In this document: piece by piece, positions 26,705 to 34,443 of the stretch
Numbering within the stretch: position 1 is the stretch's first letter
Layout of the letters: the number at the start of each line of letters is the position of its first letter
The notes under the pieces: model-generated
What the model was told of the DNA's origin: nothing
Database searches by the model: none
Seen by the model: the letters and a program-made list of their open reading frames with translations, nothing else
NCBI GenBank assembly: GCA_000438015.1
Contig: FR901603.1
Coordinates: 5,687 to 62,670, forward strand
Length of the DNA stretch: 56,984 nucleotides
Direction: 5' to 3'
DNA from: Coraliomargarita sp. CAG:312
GTDB lineage: Bacteria; Verrucomicrobiota; Verrucomicrobiia; Opitutales; Intestinicryptomonadaceae
Program-made: the position numbers and the translations under genes

Positions 26705-28087
26705 ATGGGCGATACGCAAAAAGCTAAATTAATTCTCGACGAAAAAACTTACGAGCTTCCCATCGTAGTGGGAACCGAAGGCGAAAAAGCCATAGATATA
26801 ACCAAATTGCGCGCTCAAACCGGATATATTACGCTGGACGAAGGTTTTGCGAATACAGGTTCGTGCATAAGCAAAATTACATATATAGACGGAGAAAAAG
26901 GCAAGCTGATGTACCGCGGAATACCGATTGAGGTTATGGCGGAAAACTCAACTTTCATAGAAACTGCCTATTTAATCATATACGGCAATCTTCCGACCCG
27001 CAAGCAGATGAGCGAATTTTCGCAGAAAGTGCTTCGCAACGCAAGTTTGCACGAAGGAATGATGCATTTCTTCGACGGAGGATTCCCCTTTACGGCGCAT
27101 CCAATGGCAATTCTTTCGTCGCTGCTTAATTCGGTGGGCTGCTATTATCCGCAGATGGTCACAAATCAGCGCGAGCAGGATTTGGAGCATTTTGACGATG
27201 CTGCGGCGCTGCTGCTATCGAAAGTCCGCACAATTGCCGCAATGGCGTACCGCATGAAAAACGGCTTGCCGCTCATATACCCCAAGCGCGATTTGGGATA
27301 CAGCCAAAATTTCCTCCACATGATGTTTACGGAGCCTTACCACGAATATTATCCGCACGACGATATCACCAAGGCTCTGGACTTGATTTTGCTTTTGCAC
27401 GCCGACCATGAACAGAATTGTTCGACGTCAACGGTTAGGATGGTTGCCAGTTCCGGCGCGAATTTGTTTGCGTCAGTTTCTGCGGGCGTATGCGCTCTAT
27501 GGGGTCCTTTGCACGGCGGCGCAAACCAGCGCGTAATCCAAATGCTTGAGGAAATCCACAAAAGCGGGGACGACGGCACTGCTTTTATTGAGGCCGCGAA
27601 AAACGGAAAAGCCAAGCTCATGGGGTTCGGGCATAGGCTTTATAAAACTTATGACCCGCGCGCAAAGATTTTGCGCGAAGCCGCCGATAAAGTTTTAAAG
27701 ATTGTAAAATTTAAAGACCCTCTCTTGGACATTGCACAAAGGTTGGAAGAGAAGGCTCGCAGCGATTCGTATTTTATCGACAGAAATCTCTACCCCAATG
27801 TTGATTTTTACAGCGGAATAATTCTGAAAGCAATCGGCATGCCAGTAGACATGTTTACGGTAATGTTTGCCATAGGCAGAATGCCCGGTTGGATTGCCCA
27901 CTGGAGAGAAGTGGCGTCAAATCCAAAAGGCAAGATTATCAGGCCGCTCCAGGTCTACCAGGGCGAAGATGTGCGCGACTACATAAAAATGCGCAACAGA
28001 GAGGGCGAGAATCCCACCGATTACGAATTCGACGAACATAAGTCGTTTGGAAGCGGCGCCTCCGACAACGCTTCAGCTAAAGCATAG
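26705..28087 (+). CDS. gltA: Citrate synthase (type II)
   Basis: A 460-residue enzyme that condenses acetyl-CoA with oxaloacetate at entry to the TCA cycle. Catalytic residues are H270 (GPLHGGANQ), H310 (GFGHRLYK) and D367 (NVDFYSG). The LLHADHEQNCSTSTVR segment is highly conserved. The length and N-terminal beta-rich domain (residues 1-50) fit the hexameric, NADH-regulated type II group. The C-terminal tail (SFGSGASDNASAKA) is an extra low-complexity extension. It starts three bases after hisH and ends before a strong terminator. Confidence 0.96.
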   Translation: MGDTQKAKLILDEKTYELPIVVGTEGEKAIDITKLRAQTGYITLDEGFANTGSCISKITYIDGEKGKLMYRGIPIEVMAENSTFIETAYLIIYGNLPTRKQMSEFSQKVLRNASLHEGMMHFFDGGFPFTAHPMAILSSLLNSVGCYYPQMVTNQREQDLEHFDDAAALLLSKVRTIAAMAYRMKNGLPLIYPKRDLGYSQNFLHMMFTEPYHEYYPHDDITKALDLILLLHADHEQNCSTSTVRMVASSGANLFASVSAGVCALWGPLHGGANQRVIQMLEEIHKSGDDGTAFIEAAKNGKAKLMGFGHRLYKTYDPRAKILREAADKVLKIVKFKDPLLDIAQRLEEKARSDSYFIDRNLYPNVDFYSGIILKAIGMPVDMFTVMFAIGRMPGWIAHWREVASNPKGKIIRPLQVYQGEDVRDYIKMRNREGENPTDYEFDEHKSFGSGASDNASAKA

Positions 28088-28138
28088 CATCTTAGCCTTA
28101 GCTTGCAGGAATACGGAAATATTTTTATATTGAAATTC

Positions 28139-28172
28139 ATAGCGCTTCGCAAATGAAGCGCTATTCTTTTTC
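28139..28172 (+). terminator. Rho-independent terminator after gltA
   Basis: ATAGCGCTTC (28139-28148) and GAAGCGCTAT (28155-28164) form a perfect 10-bp stem with a 6-nt loop, followed by TCTTTTTCC. It ends the hisH-gltA unit. Confidence 0.9.
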
Positions 28173-28584
28173 CGTTTAGGCATTATGGCGGATTTAGTCT
28201 AATTGGAGCTCGCTGCAAAGAAAAATGGCTGGGGCGTTGAACGGGGCAGGAAAACTGTTAAATTAGAATACGGGGTGGCAAATAAAGACCGATCCGGCTT
28301 TTCATATTCGTGCATCCGGCAAAGCGGTGGAGTATATCTTCCCTTTCGGAGTAAATATGGGATTAAAAATACGCGCGCAGTGGAGCGTCTTTTTAGGGGG
28401 TGGATATTCTCCCCTATTTTAAGGGCTTTTGGCTGGCAGCAGTATGCGCGGCGAGATTTTAGTTGTTTTTTCTCTTTGCGCGGGAAATATCGAAAATTAT
28501 TTATTTCGCGAAGATACGCGGGGTGCGATGTCCCGCGAACGCGGATATAGACGCAAGATTCTCCTCCATTGCATATGCATGCGC
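28173..28584. other. 412-bp region between facing terminators, no gene seen
   Basis: This region is isolated between the gltA terminator and the beta-mannosidase terminator. It has an open frame from 28203 but no ribosome-binding site and no recognisable product. It contains hairpins TAGGGG/CCCCTA with TTTT (28394-28420) and CGCGGG/CCCGCG (about 28517-28537). The first resembles a plus-strand terminator, so a small RNA is conceivable, but I cannot name one. Confidence 0.4.
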
Positions 28585-28626
28585 AAAAAAAACCGCACTA
28601 TCAATTTTACGGATTTGAGTGCGGTT
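28585..28626 (-). terminator. Terminator of the beta-mannosidase gene
   Basis: Read on the minus strand, AACCGCACT (28626-28618) pairs with AGTGCGGTT (28599-28591) and runs into a T-tract covering 28590-28585. It lies 36 bp after the beta-mannosidase stop codon. Confidence 0.85.
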
Positions 28627-28662
28627 ATTGCTTGGCTTTACTTCGTCTCAGCAAAAATGCGG

Positions 28663-31143
28663 CTACATTTCTCTTTTTATTTCCAGCTCTTTAAACCATT
28701 TTTTATAATTCGAAAGTTTAAAGGGAGGTTTGCCGTACATATAATGGTTTATTTGATCTTCCTTTCCGTCGACTGAGTATTTTATCAAAAGCATGCCTTG
28801 TCCTGTTTGCTCAGGGATTTTTCCGATATCTGATGAAGAATTTGCGGGGACGGTATATTCTTTCGACATAAGCTCTTTCCCTGAGTCGACATCCGTGACG
28901 GATATTTTTATATTGGCGTCTTTAGGCGTCGCATTTGCGGCTATAACTTTAAAGTCGTCGTTTATCATGGCGCAAACGTTTGTCTGGACGCGTTTAATAT
29001 AGTAGTAGGCGAGTTTTTTAGAATTATAATAGTCCACGATTGCGTCAGAGAGAATCGGCCATGCGTCCCGGAGATTCCACCATAGTATTCCGGTTTTAGG
29101 GCGGAACATTTGCGAACGCCACATCTCTATAAAATACTTTTTAGCTTCGGCTTGAACTACTTGAGAGGCAAATATAAAGTCGTCCAATTCTTGCGGGACT
29201 TCTCCAAACAAAATCTTCACTTGTTTTGTCATTAAATTGTTTCTTTGCGCCAGAAAGTCGGCGTTGGGATATGGCATTACGGCTTTAGCCTGCCATTGTT
29301 TGTTCCATTTGCCGTCTTTTGTCCAAGGATACACAAAATCCTTTTCCATCATTTTTTCCAGGCTGCTTCTATTGGGAGCTCCGTGGTAGCCTATTTCGCT
29401 AACAAAGACTGCTATGGCATCTTTGTAAAAAGGGTCTTTATAGTATCCGCGCGGCCCCCAAAGGTGGACTTCTGGCGCTGCGTATTTCTTGGGGTTTCTT
29501 ATTGAAAGCTCAGTTAGGTATGGGGAACTCGGAAGATATGGGCGGGTCCAGTCGTATTCAAAAATCGTGTTGGGAATGGTGAAGCGGCTGATTCTGTCGT
29601 GCTGAGGGGTGATTTTAAATTCTTTTCCGCGCCAAGTATATGCCTGGTCGTTTTCATTGTTGCCGGCCCATAGCGCCAGCGACGGGTGGCTTCTAAATTT
29701 ATGGACTACGGATTTTACTTCCTCCTCTATTTTTTTAGCGAAATCGGAATCTTGCGGATATACAGAACATCCCATGGAAAAATCCTGCCAAACCATTACG
29801 CCGTACTTGTCGCATAGATCGTAAAAATCAGAATCTTCGTAAACATTTCCGCCCCAACAGCGTATCATATTGCAGTTTAGGTCGACAATCATTTCCATGG
29901 CCTTTTCAAGGTGCTCTTTATCGCGGCTGTGCGAAGCGTCTAATGGGACCCAATTTGTTCCCTGCATAAAAATCGGAACATCGTTTACATAAAACCTGAA
30001 TTCCCCTTTTACTTTGTCTTTGCCTTCTGAAATTGATACATTTCCGTTGCCGAAAGTGTCTTGGGCCGTTTCGGGAAGTTCCAATTCCTTAAAATCGAGC
30101 CGCACGGTGCGGAATCCGAATTTTCTGCTGTCGGAGGCAAGCGACTTTCCGTCCTTGTCGACAATTTCTATTTTTGCGTCATACAGGGCGGGGTCTCCGT
30201 ATCCGCGGGGCCACCAGAGCGATATTTTGTCTATATAAAAGTTTATTAGGTTTGCGTAGCTCAATACAGGGGATTTTTTTTGCAGTAACGTTTTTCCGTC
30301 TTTGGATATTGTCAGCACGATGGATAGGCTATCGGCCATGTCAAACGGCATATTTAGCTTTACATTTGCGTATGCATGGGCTGAGCCGTTTTTAGGGTTT
30401 ACGCTCCGCGTATACCAATGAACATCCTCGATGTGCACCGGGTTGCGTATTTCTATCTCCGCGTCGCGCCAGAGCCCGACTGAAACAATGCGCGGATGGA
30501 TATCCCATCCGAAACTTGCCGGAGCTTTGCGGATGTGCATTCTTTCTATGAGCGAGCCTCCAAAAATCTGGTCGAATTTTGACGATTCGACCGGAACCGA
30601 TCTTAGAATAATTTCGATTCTATTTGTTTCTACTTTATTTAGCAACCCTGTGATATCATATTTATGCTCTATGAACATATTTTCCGGGCTGCCTACAAGT
30701 TTTCCGTTTAAAAATACGTCGGCTAGAGTATCCACTCCCTTTAAGTTTAGGATTGCGCGCTGCCCGTCCTTTAGTTCAGGGGAATTGAATTCGCGAGAGT
30801 ACATCCATTGAAGCCCTTCAAATTTGCGCAGCTGGTAAACATTATCTCCGACAAGGGGATTGGATATGAGTTTTGCGTTGTACAAGTCTATTTCGGCGTT
30901 CCCTGGAACCGATGCGGGAATTGTTGTTATCGCATTGAGAGCTTTAAATTCCGAGGGTGTGCGCGCGGCGTCGTGCGGCTGCTTGGCAAAAGACAAATCC
31001 CATTGGCCGTTTAGCGATATTTTTTGTTGCCCGCCGGGAGATTTTCCCGGCTCTATTGGCGTTTTTCCCTTTAAGAATAGCACTGCAGCGACAATTATCG
31101 CTGCGGCGACCGCAAGATTCCTGTAAAATTTAGTGCTTTTCAT
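28663..31143 (-). CDS. Beta-mannosidase, glycoside hydrolase family 2, membrane-anchored or exported
   Basis: An 826-residue GH2 enzyme that should release mannose from the non-reducing ends of beta-mannosides. After an N-terminal hydrophobic anchor or signal (AVAAAIIVAAVLFLKG, residues 11-26) come the sugar-binding domain (SLNGQWDLSF), an immunoglobulin-like domain and a TIM barrel. The acid/base is E497 in WAGNNENDQ, the NNEN signature of GH2 beta-mannosidases, and the nucleophile is E583 in VSEIGYHG. The FSMGCSVYP segment also fits. A strong GGAGGAAGG Shine-Dalgarno confirms the start at 31143. A dedicated terminator follows. It may work with the GH5-like enzyme at the window start on mannan-type glycans. 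Confidence 0.93.
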   Translation of the reverse strand: MKSTKFYRNLAVAAAIIVAAVLFLKGKTPIEPGKSPGGQQKISLNGQWDLSFAKQPHDAARTPSEFKALNAITTIPASVPGNAEIDLYNAKLISNPLVGDNVYQLRKFEGLQWMYSREFNSPELKDGQRAILNLKGVDTLADVFLNGKLVGSPENMFIEHKYDITGLLNKVETNRIEIILRSVPVESSKFDQIFGGSLIERMHIRKAPASFGWDIHPRIVSVGLWRDAEIEIRNPVHIEDVHWYTRSVNPKNGSAHAYANVKLNMPFDMADSLSIVLTISKDGKTLLQKKSPVLSYANLINFYIDKISLWWPRGYGDPALYDAKIEIVDKDGKSLASDSRKFGFRTVRLDFKELELPETAQDTFGNGNVSISEGKDKVKGEFRFYVNDVPIFMQGTNWVPLDASHSRDKEHLEKAMEMIVDLNCNMIRCWGGNVYEDSDFYDLCDKYGVMVWQDFSMGCSVYPQDSDFAKKIEEEVKSVVHKFRSHPSLALWAGNNENDQAYTWRGKEFKITPQHDRISRFTIPNTIFEYDWTRPYLPSSPYLTELSIRNPKKYAAPEVHLWGPRGYYKDPFYKDAIAVFVSEIGYHGAPNRSSLEKMMEKDFVYPWTKDGKWNKQWQAKAVMPYPNADFLAQRNNLMTKQVKILFGEVPQELDDFIFASQVVQAEAKKYFIEMWRSQMFRPKTGILWWNLRDAWPILSDAIVDYYNSKKLAYYYIKRVQTNVCAMINDDFKVIAANATPKDANIKISVTDVDSGKELMSKEYTVPANSSSDIGKIPEQTGQGMLLIKYSVDGKEDQINHYMYGKPPFKLSNYKKWFKELEIKREM

Positions 31144-31292
31144 TCTGTAAAATCCTTCCTCCGCAATTCATTGTATTACATTAGCAAGTTAAACTTTAGC
31201 AGTGAAAAAGATTTTCGGCAATGTATAAAAATGACATCTTTTTTTTTTAGGCTGCGCACAGTAAAAAGGTTTCCTGGACTTTAAAAATATTT

Positions 31293-31323
31293 CGCGCAGG
31301 TTGGTTTCAGCGCGCAGGTTGGT
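31293..31323. repeat. 13-bp direct repeat across the uvdE stop codon
   Basis: CGCGCAGGTTGGT occurs at 31293-31305 and 31311-31323, an 18-bp period. The uvdE stop codon (31307-31309) lies between the two copies. Eighteen is a multiple of three, so deletion of one unit would remove the stop and extend the protein by a short peptide. Confidence 0.7.
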
Positions 31324-32353
31324 CGGGGGATTTTGGAATCTTGATGTTGAAGTTTTCAATAATTGCTTCGGCGGCAGATGCGCAGCCGGCTTTTTTTATT
31401 TTTCCTGCGCTAAGTCCATTAAGCTTAAATATCGCCAAATCTTTTGATTTCGCCTCAAGCATGCAGATGTAGGGGACCCCAAAATATGGTGGATGGTTTT
31501 TGCAAAAATCAGAGTGGGCTGCCGGTCGGTTGCTTTTTGCGCTCTCGGAATAATGGCAAACTGGAGCCAGTTTTCCCCATGTCGCCGCCGCGGCAAAAAA
31601 TGCGGATTTCTCTGAAATTCCCGGCGGGTTTATCCTGTTGTGGTGGAAATCTAAAACTACTGGAATTCTTTTGCCGAAAGACTTATCTAGCTCGGCGGAT
31701 TTTAGAAAATCAACCAGATTTTTTAAATTCCAAAATCCCCTGTCTTCGTTCTCAAACGTTATCCTGGCGCGTGCGGACTTGCTTAACATTTTAAGCCCGC
31801 GCATAAAGTCGGATTTAAAATTTTTTGCGCTTTTTGGATTTCTGGCAATGTGCAAATTTATTGGCGCCTCGGGTGATTTTGGCGCGCCAATTAAATCAAG
31901 TATTAGAGCGTTGAGGTTTATGTCGGCGGCTGCTGCGCGCGCCACACCGCATTTCTCGGAAGCCAACACAATAAATTGTGACGGATGCGTGGAAAGCCCG
32001 ACTTTTCCGGATTTTGCCGCCTTGCCGCAGCGTTTTAATGTTTTTTTTATTTCAGGGAAATTTCTAAGCCCATCAAGGCTTATTTTTAGTTTAGGGTGCG
32101 TCAGGAGCGGAAAAATGTCCGACGGCATTCGATATCTGCTTATCGAGTTCAGGGCGCAAAATTCAATATGCCTTAATAGTGTTTCTGCATTGTGCAGGCA
32201 TATTTGCGATAATTTATCTACGGCTTTTGCGCGTGGAAGTTTTGAAAAATTGGAATGCGAAAAGCGTCTGTATCCCACTCCGTGTTTTTTTAATACAAGG
32301 CTAATGCAACAAAGGCCGTATCCGATAGATATATTTTTTTTACTGTTTGCCAC
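31307..32353 (-). CDS. uvsE: UV-damage endonuclease UvdE/UvsE
   Basis: A 348-residue TIM-barrel endonuclease that nicks 5' to UV photoproducts and some abasic sites as an alternative to UvrABC. Family motifs appear in order: IGYGLCC at the start, THPSQFIVL, FENEDRGFW, LDFHHNRINPPG, CHYSES, HSDFC and YICMLEAKSKDLAI, supplying the metal-binding His, Asp and Glu residues. The start is a GTG at 32353, because IGYGL must be close to the N-terminus and no ATG precedes it. It diverges from tetR. Its stop codon lies within a short direct repeat, so the natural C-terminus may have changed recently. Confidence 0.94.
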   Translation of the reverse strand: MANSKKNISIGYGLCCISLVLKKHGVGYRRFSHSNFSKLPRAKAVDKLSQICLHNAETLLRHIEFCALNSISRYRMPSDIFPLLTHPKLKISLDGLRNFPEIKKTLKRCGKAAKSGKVGLSTHPSQFIVLASEKCGVARAAAADINLNALILDLIGAPKSPEAPINLHIARNPKSAKNFKSDFMRGLKMLSKSARARITFENEDRGFWNLKNLVDFLKSAELDKSFGKRIPVVLDFHHNRINPPGISEKSAFFAAAATWGKLAPVCHYSESAKSNRPAAHSDFCKNHPPYFGVPYICMLEAKSKDLAIFKLNGLSAGKIKKAGCASAAEAIIENFNIKIPKSPDQPAR

Positions 32354-32519
32354 TTGTGTTATTTCTTTACTTGAATCGGAATCCGGGCAAAATTTTTAAA
32401 CTTTGCGCCCAAGGCTTTCGCGCGAGAGTGTCTCGAAATATTGCGCCTGAAGTTTTCCAAAAAAAAAACTGTCCGGAAAACGGAAATTTTTTTGAAAAAG
32501 TGTTGACAGTAAAAAAAAA

Positions 32520-32537
32520 TTCAACCATTTGGTTGAA
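32520..32537. promoter_or_regulatory. 18-bp inverted repeat, probable TetR-family operator
   Basis: TTCAACCA (32520-32527) and TGGTTGAA (32530-32537) are perfect inverted half-sites around TT, ending four bases before the tetR ATG. A TTGACA at 32503-32508 is well placed as a -35 element, so the repeat would cover the -10 region and the transcript start. This arrangement suggests autoregulation of tetR and the pump operon. No second copy was seen in the window. Confidence 0.65.
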
Positions 32538-32541
32538 CCTA

Positions 32542-33213
32542 ATGATTAAAAAAAATTACATATCCGAGATAATCGACGGCAAGTTTTCGGACGCGCGCGT
32601 CAAGATTATAAACGCGGGGCTTAAAGAGTTTGCAAAAAACTCGTTTGGCGCCGTAAGGACGCGCGAGATCGCCGCTTTGGCGGGGGTAAACCATGCCGCT
32701 ATAAGCTATTATTTCGGAGGCAAGAAAGAACTTTACAAGGAAATTGCCAGGCAGGTTGTGGATTTTATCGAAGTGTATTCGACTCCTTATTTTGAGCGCG
32801 CAAAAGCCATATACAAGTCTAAGTCGCGCGCCGACGCGCAAATTTTGATAAGAGACTATGTTATGAGCAGGGTCTGCGCGGAGTCTGAAAAAGACGGTGA
32901 GATTCTTCGCTGTATGATAATGATTATAACTCGCGAGGAAATGTACCAGACTGAAATATTCGATATTTTCTACAACGGGGCATTTAAACCTTCAGGGGAT
33001 ATGATGCTAAAGCTTGTGGAAATAGCTTCAGACGGCAGATATAGCGGTGAGTCGGCGATGGTTGTGTCGGAAATGATAATGGGGCAAGTCCATATGTTTA
33101 ATTCCGCGCGCGCCGGATTTAAGCGCATGAACAAATGGAAGACTTTTGGCGAGAGGGAGATTTCTGTTGTAAGGGATAAATTTTCGGAAATGTTGGGGCG
33201 TATATTCGCATAG
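32542..33213 (+). CDS. TetR/AcrR-family transcriptional regulator of the RND operon
   Basis: A 223-residue repressor. The start is the ATG at 32542 (MIKKNYISEIIDGKFSDARV). The N-terminal helix-turn-helix is clear: ARVKIINAGLKEFAKNSFGAVRTREIAALAG, then VNHAAISYYFGGKKELYKEIA (about residues 16-65). The C-terminal ligand domain resembles that of CecR-type regulators. It lies directly before the genes for an RND efflux system (48-bp gap) and directly after an 18-bp palindrome, so repression of its own operon and relief by a pump substrate is the likely model. Confidence 0.92.
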   Translation: MIKKNYISEIIDGKFSDARVKIINAGLKEFAKNSFGAVRTREIAALAGVNHAAISYYFGGKKELYKEIARQVVDFIEVYSTPYFERAKAIYKSKSRADAQILIRDYVMSRVCAESEKDGEILRCMIMIITREEMYQTEIFDIFYNGAFKPSGDMMLKLVEIASDGRYSGESAMVVSEMIMGQVHMFNSARAGFKRMNKWKTFGEREISVVRDKFSEMLGRIFA

Positions 33214-33261
33214 CCACCGCTACATTAATTATACAAAAGCAAGTTAATTTATAAAGGGAAA

Positions 33262-34419
33262 ATGAAACAATCAAAATCTATATTGACTAAAATTAACATA
33301 GCAGCATTTGCCGCCCTGGCTTTGGTTTTGGCAGCGGGATGCGACAAGAAAAATGGGCAGGGCGACCAGAAAGAAACTCAGGCGCCCGTCGTAAAGGTAA
33401 TGAATCCCATTAAGAAAAATGTGGATATGTGGGATGAATATACTGCGAGAATAGACGCTCTTGCGTATGTGGAATTGCGCGCACGCGTAAGCGGATATCT
33501 CGAAAAGGTATTTTTTGTGGAAGGGCAGGATGTCAAAGAGGGCGACATGCTTTTTAGGATAGATCCTCGCCCCTACCAGGCCGCTTTGGATTCATGCAAG
33601 GCTGGCGTAAAAGAAGTGGAGGCGCGTTTGGCTCTAGCTCAGAACAACCTTAAGCGCGCAAAGGATTTGCTCGCGGCAAATACTATATCGAAGGAAACAT
33701 ACGAGACCAGAAACAGCGAACTTCTCGCAGCGCAGGCGGAATTGTTGAACGCCAAGGCGAAATTGCGCGACGCAGAGTTAAATTTGGAATTTACCGAAAT
33801 TCGCGCCCCTATTTCTGGCAAAGTCGGAGAGACTTTTGTCGATCCCGGAAATTTGATCACCGCAAACTCAACGCTTCTTACAACCATAGTAAAAAGCGAT
33901 GTCGTTCAGGCGTATTTTGAGATAAGCGAACGCGACGTAATGAATTACAAGAAAAACGGGCTATTCAATAAAATCGACATAATAAAAAAGACAGGTCCTG
34001 TTGTTGAGCTCCAGATGATGGAGAACTCCGGGGACAAAATGAAGAGGGGCGTTCTAAATTATTACGACAACAGGATTGGCGTTGAGACGTCCAGTTTGAC
34101 TTTGCGCGCCGATTTCGACAATAAGGACGGCAAGCTTTCTCCTGGAATGTTCGCCAAAGCCCGCGTGCTTTCGGAAGAGAATGTCGAGGTAATGCTGCTT
34201 CCGGAGGACATAATCGGTACAGACCTTATAAACAGATATGTGGTTGTTGTCGATGAAAACAATGTCGCCCAATATAAGGCTGTAAAAATCGGAAAACTTT
34301 TGGGCAAATACAGGGTTATAGAAGGCGGCTTGAGCTTTGGAGACAAGGTTGTTTCTGTCGGGCTGCAGCGCGCTGTGCCGGGAAATAAAGTTACGCCTGA
34401 ATTTGAAAAGGCGCAATAG
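33262..34419 (+). CDS. RND efflux periplasmic adaptor (MexA/AcrA family) lipoprotein
   Basis: A 385-residue membrane-fusion protein that joins the inner-membrane pump to the outer-membrane channel. The lipoprotein signal ends LVLAAGC (Cys27). The biotinyl-lipoyl-like half-motif is VSGYLEKVFFVEGQDVKEGD, with its partner in TEIRAPISGKVGE. Between them is the coiled-coil hairpin (about residues 105-180), rich in Ala, Leu and charged residues. The beta-barrel domain follows. AAAGGGAAA before the ATG serves as Shine-Dalgarno. It is followed by the pump gene after 24 bp. Confidence 0.94.
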   Translation: MKQSKSILTKINIAAFAALALVLAAGCDKKNGQGDQKETQAPVVKVMNPIKKNVDMWDEYTARIDALAYVELRARVSGYLEKVFFVEGQDVKEGDMLFRIDPRPYQAALDSCKAGVKEVEARLALAQNNLKRAKDLLAANTISKETYETRNSELLAAQAELLNAKAKLRDAELNLEFTEIRAPISGKVGETFVDPGNLITANSTLLTTIVKSDVVQAYFEISERDVMNYKKNGLFNKIDIIKKTGPVVELQMMENSGDKMKRGVLNYYDNRIGVETSSLTLRADFDNKDGKLSPGMFAKARVLSEENVEVMLLPEDIIGTDLINRYVVVVDENNVAQYKAVKIGKLLGKYRVIEGGLSFGDKVVSVGLQRAVPGNKVTPEFEKAQ

Positions 34420-34443
34420 TTTAATCCGCATAGGGGAAATCAA

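Noticed and set aside
28203..28550. 115-codon plus-strand open frame after gltA
   Set aside because: No start signal, no family resemblance, and an unusual Arg/Gly/Phe-rich composition; it is more likely non-coding.
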